A DNA stretch of 12,131 nt from Lactobacillus sp. UBA5815 (GTDB taxonomy: Bacteria; Bacillota; Bacilli; Lactobacillales; Lactobacillaceae): assembly GCA_002417825.1 (NCBI GenBank), contig DICX01000059.1:2510-14640 (forward strand). The letters run 5' to 3'. This document shows, one piece after another, positions 6,442-12,131 of this stretch (its first letter is position 1; each line of letters begins with the position of its first letter). Position numbers and translations under genes: made by a program. The notes under the pieces were generated by a model, which was not told the origin of the DNA, searched no databases, and saw only the letters and a program-made list of their open reading frames with translations.

Positions 6442-7310
6442 CACAAAACCTTTTGATACAACGTTAAAAAGCCCTTCAACAAAGGATCTGGTAAAAAGTC
6501 GGCTTCGCGATTGGCACGTTCAATTAAAGTTTTTAATTCTTGACGACTTTGATTAAGCCCCAAAAGCGTCAATGTATTGTTTTTACCCTCTGCTTGATCT
6601 TTATGTGTGGCTTTGCCTGCTTCTTGACTCGTTTGTACGACATCGACAAGATCATCGTAAATTTGATAGGCACGTCCAAAAGCACGTGAAAAGCCCATCA
6701 GATGCTGCATATCATCAGAACTGATTTTTGCTTGGATACCGCCCATGCGTAAACTGGCTTGAATCAGACAGCCTGTCTTCAGCCACTCCATTCGATTAAT
6801 GAAATCGTCATCTTGTGACCGACTCGCATTGTTCGTTGAATCAATATCCAAATATTGGCCGCCAACCATGCCGTTTGGTCCAACTGCTTCTGAAATGACT
6901 TTGACTAAATCGATTTTCTCACTGCCTTCGGCAATCCATTGAATTCCCATAGGAAGTAAGGCATCTCCTGCCAAAATTGCTTCAGCTTCACCCCATTTTT
7001 TGTGTGAGGTTAATTTGCCACGACGATAATCATCGTTATCCATCGCAGGCAAATCATCATGAATCAAAGAATAGGTATGAATCAATTCGATACCAGAAGC
7101 AGTTTGCAGCATGTGCTGATCGATAGGAATCTGAAAAGTCTTTAAGACAGATAGAAAAAGCAATGGTCTTAAGCGTTTGCCTCCTGCCATCACAGAGTAA
7201 GACATGATCTGACTGATTTTTTTATCTTCAACTTTTTCTGCTAAATTCGTTTCTAAAAAATGATCAACTTGGGGAACGTATTTTTTATAAAATAATTTAA
7301 AATCTGTCAT
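6441..7310 (-). CDS. ispA: Polyprenyl (farnesyl) diphosphate synthase
   Basis: A 289-residue all-helical prenyltransferase that condenses isopentenyl and allylic diphosphates, most likely to farnesyl diphosphate, the precursor for undecaprenyl phosphate. GGKRLRP near residue 43 binds the isopentenyl substrate. The first aspartate-rich motif DDLPAMD is at 85-91, in the long DDx4D form typical of bacterial FPP synthases. The second, DDLVD, is at 219-223. Product length cannot be fixed from sequence alone. The ATG at 7310 has GAGGAG upstream inside the end of xseB and starts one base after its stop. In Bacillus dxs follows ispA, but here tlyA does, which fits use of the mevalonate pathway by lactic acid bacteria. 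Confidence 0.94.
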   Translation of the reverse strand: MTDFKLFYKKYVPQVDHFLETNLAEKVEDKKISQIMSYSVMAGGKRLRPLLFLSVLKTFQIPIDQHMLQTASGIELIHTYSLIHDDLPAMDNDDYRRGKLTSHKKWGEAEAILAGDALLPMGIQWIAEGSEKIDLVKVISEAVGPNGMVGGQYLDIDSTNNASRSQDDDFINRMEWLKTGCLIQASLRMGGIQAKISSDDMQHLMGFSRAFGRAYQIYDDLVDVVQTSQEAGKATHKDQAEGKNNTLTLLGLNQSRQELKTLIERANREADFLPDPLLKGFLTLYQKVL

Positions 7311-7311
7311 A

Positions 7312-7560
7312 TTACTCCTCGGGTGACTTTGCGTTTGTCGGATCTAACGGATGCGATTGACCATCATGATCAATCAAGTTGGCGACAGTCTGTTCAGCTT
7401 TGGTCAATTGTTTTTCCAAATCTTTCGACAATGCCACACCAGTCTGAAACTGTGCCAAAGCATCTGCTAATGGCACATTGCCATTTTCCAAATTCGTCAC
7501 GATTTTTTCAAGCTCACTGAGTTGCTGTTCAAAATTGTTCTTTTCACTTGTTTTTGTCAT
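7312..7560 (-). CDS. xseB: Exodeoxyribonuclease VII small subunit
   Basis: An 82-residue protein. The conserved XseB core FEQQLSELEKIVTNLENGNVPLADALAQFQTG is at about 11-43, followed by a second helix LSKDLEKQLTKAEQTV. Several copies of this helical hairpin coat the XseA subunit in exonuclease VII, which degrades single-stranded DNA from both ends. The tail (about 63-82) is polar and variable. The open frame reaches back to 7605, but that extension lies inside xseA and has no family similarity. ATG 7560 has AGGAGC seven bases upstream and is the better start. It overlaps the end of xseA by 17 bases, which suggests translational coupling and balanced synthesis of the two subunits. Confidence 0.95.
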   Translation of the reverse strand: MTKTSEKNNFEQQLSELEKIVTNLENGNVPLADALAQFQTGVALSKDLEKQLTKAEQTVANLIDHDGQSHPLDPTNAKSPEE

Positions 7561-8911
7561 TTTGATTGCTCCTGATTTTCTCAACTCTGGTCCATGCTTG
7601 ACCATCTTTAAAGTGCAAGTTAAGCGGCATTTGCGTCGTTAATTGCTTCGTACTCGTGACCATTTTTCCCTTTTCATCACTAGTGTACGTGAAGCCTCGA
7701 GCCAGCGTTCGCAATGGACTGATATCATCAAGCTGCTGGATCAATTGGCCCGCCGTGTGCTTTTTTTCTTGCATAAGGCGCTGAATCACACTTTGTAAGC
7801 GCTGCGTTAAAAACCGGCAATTCTGTTGTACTTGATATAACTGCTTTTGCGGTGTTGCTGTCATCAATTTCTGATCAACCAAACGATAAGCTTGATGCTT
7901 TTGGCTCAATTGGTTTTTCATTGCATTTTGCAAACGTTGTGTCAAAAGATCAAGTGTTTGTGCCTGCTGATCATAAAGTCGAATTGGCTCTCTCATGATG
8001 ATTGAATTCATGATCTGCACAAATTGGCGCTTTTTTTCATGAAGGATCGTTTGCATCCGAGTCAAAAGCTGTGTCTGCAATTGATGCAGATGAATCAATT
8101 CATCTGATAAATTTGGCGTCACCAGCTCGGCAGCTGCAGTTGGCGTTGCAGCACGGGCATCAGCAGCAAGGTCACATAACGTTGTATCTGTTTCATGCCC
8201 TACCGAACTGATCACGGGCATCGACATTGCCGCCACTTGACGAACGACACGTTCTTCATTGAAAGGCCACAGATCTTCTAGTGAACCGCCACCTCGTCCA
8301 ATAATCATGACATCATATTTTGAACCTTGCGCTTCAATCTGATTCATCGCAGCCACCAAACTTTCTTTAGCGGTATCTCCCTGAACTTGCGCAGGATATA
8401 AATCGATGGCAGCATGTGGGAAGCGACGATTGACGGTTACCATAATATCATGAATGACAGCACCTGAAGCCGAAGTGACCACTGCAATATGGTCCGGAAA
8501 ACGGGGCAAAGTTTTTTTGCGCTCCTGATCGAACAGTCCTTCCTTAGCCAGCTTTGCCTTCAATTGCTGTAGCTGTTCGTACAACAATCCGATCCCGGCT
8601 GGCTCCATCGTCTGTGCATAAAACTGATATGAGCCTTGAGGCGCATAAACACTGACATAGCCTGTCACGTATACTTTCATGCCCTCTTTAGGCTCAAACT
8701 GAAGTTTCTCAAAGCTATTACGGAACATGACGACATTAATCTTGGCTTTTTCATCTTTTAGCGAAAAATATTGATGCGACTGTCGACGATAACGAAAATT
8801 AGATAATTCACCTTTTAAAAACACCTTATGTAAATATGGATCGTTTTTGAATTTTTGCATGATGTAATAATTCAAGTCAGAAACAGATAAATAAAGACTT
8901 TTATCGACCAT
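7544..8911 (-). CDS. xseA: Exodeoxyribonuclease VII large subunit
   Basis: A 455-residue catalytic subunit of exonuclease VII. An N-terminal OB-fold (about 1-105) contains FLKGELSNFRYR and VYVTGYVSVYAPQGSYQFY. The catalytic domain follows, with VVTSASGAVIHDI, GRGGGSLEDL at 205-214, and GHETD at 238-242 followed by ADARAATPTAAAE. These are the most conserved family blocks and all look intact. The region from about 270 to 400 is a long glutamine-rich coiled coil, where XseB binds. The C-terminal block LARGFTYT closes the protein. The frame is open to 8932, but ATG 8911 has AAGGAG five bases upstream and gives the usual N-terminus (MVDKSLYLSVSDLNYYI). It overlaps folD by 11 bases and xseB by 17. 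Confidence 0.96.
   Translation of the reverse strand: MVDKSLYLSVSDLNYYIMQKFKNDPYLHKVFLKGELSNFRYRRQSHQYFSLKDEKAKINVVMFRNSFEKLQFEPKEGMKVYVTGYVSVYAPQGSYQFYAQTMEPAGIGLLYEQLQQLKAKLAKEGLFDQERKKTLPRFPDHIAVVTSASGAVIHDIMVTVNRRFPHAAIDLYPAQVQGDTAKESLVAAMNQIEAQGSKYDVMIIGRGGGSLEDLWPFNEERVVRQVAAMSMPVISSVGHETDTTLCDLAADARAATPTAAAELVTPNLSDELIHLHQLQTQLLTRMQTILHEKKRQFVQIMNSIIMREPIRLYDQQAQTLDLLTQRLQNAMKNQLSQKHQAYRLVDQKLMTATPQKQLYQVQQNCRFLTQRLQSVIQRLMQEKKHTAGQLIQQLDDISPLRTLARGFTYTSDEKGKMVTSTKQLTTQMPLNLHFKDGQAWTRVEKIRSNQNDKNK
7568..7573 (-). promoter_or_regulatory. Shine-Dalgarno site of xseB
   Basis: Minus-strand AGGAGC inside xseA, seven bases before the ATG at 7560. It favours this start over the longer frame that opens at 7605. 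Confidence 0.75.
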
Positions 8912-9749
8912 ATTGTCTCCTTGCCAAATCAATGACTTGCTGCATTAAGCTGATCACGGTTACAGGACCAACACCACCAGGAACAGGCGTGATAGCATGA
9001 ACTAGGGGCGCGACACGCTCAAAATCAACGTCACCACATAAGCGGCCTCGTGCACGATTAATCCCCACATCAACGATGACACTCTCTTTTTTAACCATAT
9101 CAGAAGTAATCAATTTAGGGATGCCTATATCCGTAATAAGGATATCTGCTTGTCGTGTCAAGTCCTTTAAATCATGTGTATGCGAATGTGCGATGACGAC
9201 CGTTGCATTTTCACGCAACATTAAAGCTGACAGCGGCCTGCCAACGATTTGACTGCGACCCACGATCACGACAAAATGACCTGAAATTTGAATCCGATAA
9301 GCATGAAGAAGCGTCATGATACCTGCAGCGGTTGCCGGTGCAATCACGCTGGTTCCTCGCCAAAGGCGACCAATATTGACATCTGTCATGCCATCCACGT
9401 CTTTATCAGCTGAAATGGTCTGTGTCACGAGATTTTCATCAAGATGCGCTGGTAAGGGCAGTTCAACTAAAATGGCATGAATTTTGGAATCTTGGTTCAG
9501 CTCTCTAATCAGTGAAAGAAAACTTTCTTGTGAGGCATTGCTTGGTAAAAAATAATTTTGCTGTCGAATACCAATTCGAACTGCCATCTTTTTCTGAGCT
9601 TTTAGATACAGCTCACTAGCAGGATCTTTACCTGCCATAATAACGGCTAATGTTGGCTCAACATCGTCAGCTCTTAAACGAGAAACTTGAGCCTTCAACT
9701 CAGGTATTTCATGATTAACAACAGTTTTCCCTTTTAAAAGTCGCATCAT
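8901..9749 (-). CDS. folD: Methylenetetrahydrofolate dehydrogenase/cyclohydrolase, with unusual active-site residues
   Basis: A 282-residue FolD of normal length. The family oxidises 5,10-methylene-THF with NADP and hydrolyses the methenyl product to 10-formyl-THF, which feeds purine synthesis and Fmt. The fold is clear: GKDPASELYLKAQKK (40-54), LVELPLP (94-100), KDVDG (116-120), the NADP-binding VGRSQIVGRP, and TPVPGGVGPVT near the end. Two catalytic positions differ from the family. Y48 is present, but Y+4, normally the catalytic lysine (E. coli K54, human K56), is Gln52. The VQLPL glutamine (E. coli Q98, human Q100) is Glu96. Asp119 is kept. The cyclohydrolase step may therefore be altered. 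The start may be ATG 9749 or 9746, since one AGGAAGG serves both. A terminator hairpin lies directly upstream, and the gene overlaps xseA by 11 bases. Confidence 0.93.
   Translation of the reverse strand: MMRLLKGKTVVNHEIPELKAQVSRLRADDVEPTLAVIMAGKDPASELYLKAQKKMAVRIGIRQQNYFLPSNASQESFLSLIRELNQDSKIHAILVELPLPAHLDENLVTQTISADKDVDGMTDVNIGRLWRGTSVIAPATAAGIMTLLHAYRIQISGHFVVIVGRSQIVGRPLSALMLRENATVVIAHSHTHDLKDLTRQADILITDIGIPKLITSDMVKKESVIVDVGINRARGRLCGDVDFERVAPLVHAITPVPGGVGPVTVISLMQQVIDLARRQYGR
8917..8922 (-). promoter_or_regulatory. Shine-Dalgarno site of xseA
   Basis: Minus-strand AAGGAG inside the last codons of folD, five bases before the ATG at 8911. It supports that start over a position seven codons upstream. 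Confidence 0.8.
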
Positions 9750-9763
9750 CTAACCTTCCTCGT

Positions 9764-9788
9764 AAAAAAGCCGACGAAAACGCCGGCT
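9764..9788 (-). terminator. Intrinsic terminator or attenuator between nusB and folD
   Basis: The minus-strand RNA forms an 8-bp GC-rich stem, AGCCGGCG with CGUCGGCU (one G-U pair), closed by a UUUU loop. It is followed by an uninterrupted U-tract (9769-9764). It begins 12 bases after the nusB stop and ends 14 bases before the folD start. The folD ribosome-binding site comes immediately after the U-tract. Confidence 0.88.
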
Positions 9789-9800
9789 CAAACAATATAT

Positions 9801-10211
9801 TCAATCTTTCGGAACAAAGTTAGCTAAAACCCCGTTGACGAATTGCTTGGATTTGGGTTCGCTGAATTCATCACACAAATTCAAAGCTTCATTTACAGCC
9901 GATACTGGCTGAATGATCTGACTGCTCTCAATCTCATACAGGCCAATTTCAAGAATTGCACGATCGATCTGATCCAGTCGTGACAATTGCCAACCTGACT
10001 TGAGTTTTTGACTCAATTTTTCATCTAAAGCAGTCCGTTCACTTAAAACTCCCGAAACAATCGTTTGTGAATATTGAGGGATCTCTTTAATCTCAAAGGT
10101 TAGACAAACACTTTCTAAAGCAGCCTGAGGCGTCAAGTTTTGATCTTGATTTGCCATATAAACGGCTTGCATCGCAATCTTTCTCATTTCATGCTGCGTC
10201 ATTTGTTTCAT
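9801..10211 (-). CDS. nusB: Transcription antitermination factor NusB
   Basis: A 136-residue all-helical RNA-binding protein. With NusE (ribosomal protein S10) it binds boxA in rRNA leader transcripts and prevents premature termination. The N-terminal R-K-A-Q-A-Y pattern appears as MRKIAMQAVYMANQDQ. The C-terminal half has the strongest blocks: LDQIDRAILEIGLYEI, followed by the helix with VSAVNEALNLCDEFSEPKSKQFVNGVLANF. Length is typical. The ATG at 10211 follows the asp23/yqhY TAG with no gap; a second in-frame ATG at 10202 is an alternative. The ribosome-binding site (GAGG) lies 11 bases from the first ATG, so the start is slightly uncertain. The gene is followed by a strong terminator. Confidence 0.95.
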   Translation of the reverse strand: MKQMTQHEMRKIAMQAVYMANQDQNLTPQAALESVCLTFEIKEIPQYSQTIVSGVLSERTALDEKLSQKLKSGWQLSRLDQIDRAILEIGLYEIESSQIIQPVSAVNEALNLCDEFSEPKSKQFVNGVLANFVPKD

Positions 10212-10646
10212 CTAATCGTTTTCCTCGCCTTGGTTATCTTCTTCAAAAAGTTCTTTTTTAGGCGCTGATGATTCAGATTTTTCAAAAACAAGGCTTCCAA
10301 CATGAATATTGATCTGATCGAGATTTAAGCCAGTCATCTGAGTTAATTGGGCTCGTAACTTCTTTTGAAGTGCAACTGCAACATCAGGTACTTTGACGCC
10401 ATAATCAAATGAGGCATAAACATCTGCGGTCAAATGACCGTCTTTTTCATGCAAAAAGACGCCACGTCCATGGTCATTTCGTCCTAAAAAATCATTCCAA
10501 TTTGAACGCAAGCCACCCCGCATTGCACTAACACCATCAATTTGGTTTGCCGCAATACCTAAAATAATCTCTAATACACGTAAATCTATTTTGATTTGAT
10601 CGCCAGATTGATTGCTTGATAAAAGAATCGTTGAACCATCAGCCAT
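10212..10646 (-). CDS. yqhY: Asp23/YqhY family protein (DUF322)
   Basis: A 144-residue Asp23-domain protein. The domain (about 14-120) shows IKIDLRVLEIILGIAANQIDGVSAMRG and later LTADVYASFDYGVKVPDVAVALQKKL, both typical. The tail is acidic (ELFEEDNQGEEND). Relatives include the alkaline shock protein Asp23 of staphylococci and YqhY of Bacillus. YqhY is encoded with accBC in Bacillus and is linked genetically to acetyl-CoA carboxylase activity. Here accBC is absent and the gene sits between efp and nusB, so the carboxylase link cannot be inferred from context. The frame is open to 10697, but ATG 10646 (MADGSTILLSS) has a GAGGT site seven bases upstream and clears the efp gene by 19 bases. No membrane segment is seen. 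Confidence 0.92.
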   Translation of the reverse strand: MADGSTILLSSNQSGDQIKIDLRVLEIILGIAANQIDGVSAMRGGLRSNWNDFLGRNDHGRGVFLHEKDGHLTADVYASFDYGVKVPDVAVALQKKLRAQLTQMTGLNLDQINIHVGSLVFEKSESSAPKKELFEEDNQGEEND

Positions 10647-10653
10647 TTTCGTT

Positions 10654-10658
10654 ACCTC
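10654..10658 (-). promoter_or_regulatory. Shine-Dalgarno site of yqhY
   Basis: Minus-strand GAGGT in the 19-base gap after efp, seven bases before the ATG at 10646. It rules against the longer frame, which would begin inside efp. Confidence 0.75.
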
Positions 10659-10665
10659 ACTTTTA

Positions 10666-11229
10666 TTATTTGTTTGCACGTGAGACATAAGAACCATCCG
10701 TTGTATTAATCGTCAAAACATCACCTTTGTTGATGAAGAAAGGAACATTGACCACTAGTCCCGTTTCCATCGTCGCTGGTTTGCCACCACCTGAAGAAGT
10801 ATCGCCACGAATTCCCGGTTCGGTTTCTTTAACGACTAAATCAACCGTATTCGGCAATTCGATTCCTAAAGTTTCTGGTCCATGCATGATGACACTCACA
10901 GACATATTTTCTTTTAAGAATTTGGCATTGTCACCAACTTCATCATTAGGAATCTCAAGCTGCTCGTAAGTCGTATTATCCATGAACACATAATTAGCAC
11001 CATCATTATAAAGGTATTGCATTTCTTTGTTCTGGATATCAGCTTGTTCAACTTTTTCAGTTGCTCGAAAAGTTTTTTCTTGAACAGCACCAGTACGCAA
11101 ATTTTTCAGCTTTGAGCGAACAAAAGCACTTCCCTTGCCTGGCTTAACGTGTTGAAATTCAATGATCCGCCACAAATCATGATCATACTCGATCGTTAAG
11201 CCATTTTTGAAATCGTTTACTGAAATCAT
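10666..11229 (-). CDS. efp: Translation elongation factor P
   Basis: A 187-residue three-domain factor that binds between the P and E sites of stalled ribosomes and speeds peptide bond formation at consecutive prolines. The N-terminal KOW-like domain (1-64) carries the loop HVKPGKGSAF with Lys at 32. That is the residue modified with 5-aminopentanol in Bacillus and unmodified in some other bacteria; the state here cannot be read from this window. The two OB-like domains follow, with the EF-P signature in the C-terminal one (GIRGDTSSGGGKPATMETG, about residues 140-158). ATG 11229 has AAGGGG four bases upstream. A promoter lies in the 74-base gap after the peptidase gene, and yqhY follows after 19 bases. 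Confidence 0.97.
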   Translation of the reverse strand: MISVNDFKNGLTIEYDHDLWRIIEFQHVKPGKGSAFVRSKLKNLRTGAVQEKTFRATEKVEQADIQNKEMQYLYNDGANYVFMDNTTYEQLEIPNDEVGDNAKFLKENMSVSVIMHGPETLGIELPNTVDLVVKETEPGIRGDTSSGGGKPATMETGLVVNVPFFINKGDVLTINTTDGSYVSRANK

Positions 11230-11255
11230 TCTACCCCTTCATTTCTATTATACTC

Positions 11256-11285
11256 ATATTATCAATTTTCAAATCTGATTGACAA
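11256..11285 (-). promoter_or_regulatory. Probable efp promoter
   Basis: The minus strand has a -35 TTGTCA (11285-11280) and, 18 bases on, a -10 TAATAT (11261-11256). A TG one base before the -10 gives the extended form. A perfect TATAAT (11252-11247) a few bases downstream could be an alternative -10 but has no good -35 at standard distance. No terminator is seen after the peptidase gene, so some transcripts may also read through from it. Confidence 0.65.
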
Positions 11286-11303
11286 CTTTTTCCAAAATTA
11301 TTC

Positions 11304-12131
11304 TTACAAAACAAGTAAATCATCTTTAGGTAAATTCGACAACGTGATTGGATCTTGATCATGAATCAAAATATCATCCTCAATCCGAACGCCGCCTTTT
11401 CCTGGTAAATAAATCCCAGGCTCAACTGTTGTCACCATATCGTTTTTCAACGACATGCTTCGAAATGGCAATGCAGGCATACACAGTTCATGAATTTCAA
11501 GACCGATACCATGACCGATACCATGACCAAAATATTGACCATATCCCATTTCGGAAATATATTGACGTGCGGCACGATCAACGTCTGCACCTTTATGCCC
11601 AACCGTTGCAGCTTCAATTCCACGTCTTTGAGCTTCATGAACGATACGATAGATCTTCTGCAATTCAGGCGAAACCTCACCCACTGCAATCGTTCGCGTG
11701 ATATCAGCGGTATAGCCATGATAAAAGCTGCCGAAATCAATCACGACAAGTTCACCATGACCGATCTTTTTATCACTAGCAACGCCATGTGCCCAACTAG
11801 ACCGATACCCTGACGCAATAATCGTATCAAAAGAAGGACCATCCCCACCATTGATTTTAAACGAATAATCAAGTTTGGCAGCTAAATCTCTTTCTTTGAC
11901 TCCCGGTTTAATTTGATCCAACAATTGTTTGAAACTTGTCATCGAAATTTCAATCGCACGTTTCAGTGCTCTCAATTCCAATTCATCTTTCACATTCCGA
12001 ACGCGTTCAACCAATTGTTCCGCTAATTCAAAGTGAATCGTTGGACAAGCTTGACACAATTCTTGATATGAAATTGCCGAAACAGCGTCTCCTTCAATTA
12101 AAACGTTCTTTAAAGCAAGTTTATCTAAAAC
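11304..12131 (-). CDS. Xaa-Pro aminopeptidase/dipeptidase (M24 family), C-terminal part (cut by window edge)
   Basis: The last 275 residues of a metallopeptidase whose N-terminus lies beyond the right edge; roughly 80 residues are missing compared with the usual length. The coding frame is open to base 12131, so the short version starting near 12059 is only an artefact of the edge. The pita-bread catalytic domain is complete and has all five metal ligands: two Asp in VIDFGSFYHGYTADITRT, His in FGHGIGHGIG, Glu in VEPGIYLPGKG and Glu in GVRIEDDILI. These enzymes remove residues before proline or split Xaa-Pro dipeptides in the cytosol. The position before efp matches Bacillus yqhT. I cannot choose between the PepP and PepQ names without the N-terminal domain. 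Confidence 0.92.
   Translation of the reverse strand, partial: VLDKLALKNVLIEGDAVSAISYQELCQACPTIHFELAEQLVERVRNVKDELELRALKRAIEISMTSFKQLLDQIKPGVKERDLAAKLDYSFKINGGDGPSFDTIIASGYRSSWAHGVASDKKIGHGELVVIDFGSFYHGYTADITRTIAVGEVSPELQKIYRIVHEAQRRGIEAATVGHKGADVDRAARQYISEMGYGQYFGHGIGHGIGLEIHELCMPALPFRSMSLKNDMVTTVEPGIYLPGKGGVRIEDDILIHDQDPITLSNLPKDDLLVL

Noticed and set aside
11501..11524. A perfect 12-base tandem duplication
   Set aside because: It encodes GHGIGHGIG, part of the normal conserved metal-binding block of the M24 peptidase, so the repeat follows from the protein sequence.
11348..11813. Several overlapping open frames on both strands inside the peptidase gene
   Set aside because: They are out of frame with an intact M24 peptidase that has all metal ligands, so they are shadows.
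1..12131. A mobile element, prophage, defence island or CRISPR array
   Set aside because: No transposase, integrase, regularly spaced repeats or attachment-like duplications were found. Gene order is that of a conserved housekeeping cluster.

Overview
The window is an ordinary, densely packed chromosomal region of a low- to mid-GC Firmicute, most probably a lactic acid bacterium of the Lactobacillaceae. GC looks like roughly 40% by eye; I did not compute it. The placement rests on gene order: an Xaa-Pro peptidase gene, efp, asp23/yqhY, nusB, folD, xseA, xseB, ispA, tlyA, recN, gmk, rpoZ, priA and fmt. This is the Bacillus yqhT-efp-...-recN cluster joined to gmk-rpoZ-priA-fmt. It lacks accBC (present next to yqhY in Bacillus), dxs (as expected for a mevalonate-pathway lactic acid bacterium) and an argR/ahrC gene between tlyA and recN. 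I cannot name the genus.

Layout, read along the minus strand from the right edge. (1) 12131-11304: the C-terminal three quarters of a metallopeptidase of the PepP/PepQ family, cut by the window edge. (2) A promoter at 11285-11256, then efp, asp23/yqhY and nusB, ending in a strong intrinsic terminator at 9788-9764. (3) A tightly coupled run folD-xseA-xseB-ispA-tlyA-recN, whose members overlap or lie within 10 bases of one another. It ends in a bidirectional terminator that contains the recN stop codon. (4) One plus-strand gene at 3607-3906 for a 99-residue protein I do not recognise with certainty. Its promoter carries two LexA-type operator palindromes. (5) A minus-strand promoter, then gmk and rpoZ, a terminator hairpin, priA, and the first 37 codons of fmt, which runs off the left edge.

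Functionally the minus-strand genes cover translation (EF-P, Fmt, TlyA), transcription (NusB, omega), one-carbon and nucleotide metabolism (FolD, Gmk), prenyl synthesis (IspA), and DNA repair and replication restart (exonuclease VII, RecN, PriA). No mobile element, CRISPR array, tRNA or rRNA was seen. The longest stretch without a gene is the 192-base divergent region 3415-3606.

Three points stand out. The lone plus-strand gene has a dual LexA-type operator and may be an SOS-induced, possibly YolD-like, protein of unknown role. FolD has Gln and Glu where the family has its catalytic Lys and Gln. Two intrinsic terminators sit directly in front of the ribosome-binding sites of folD and priA, with no room for a promoter between hairpin and gene.
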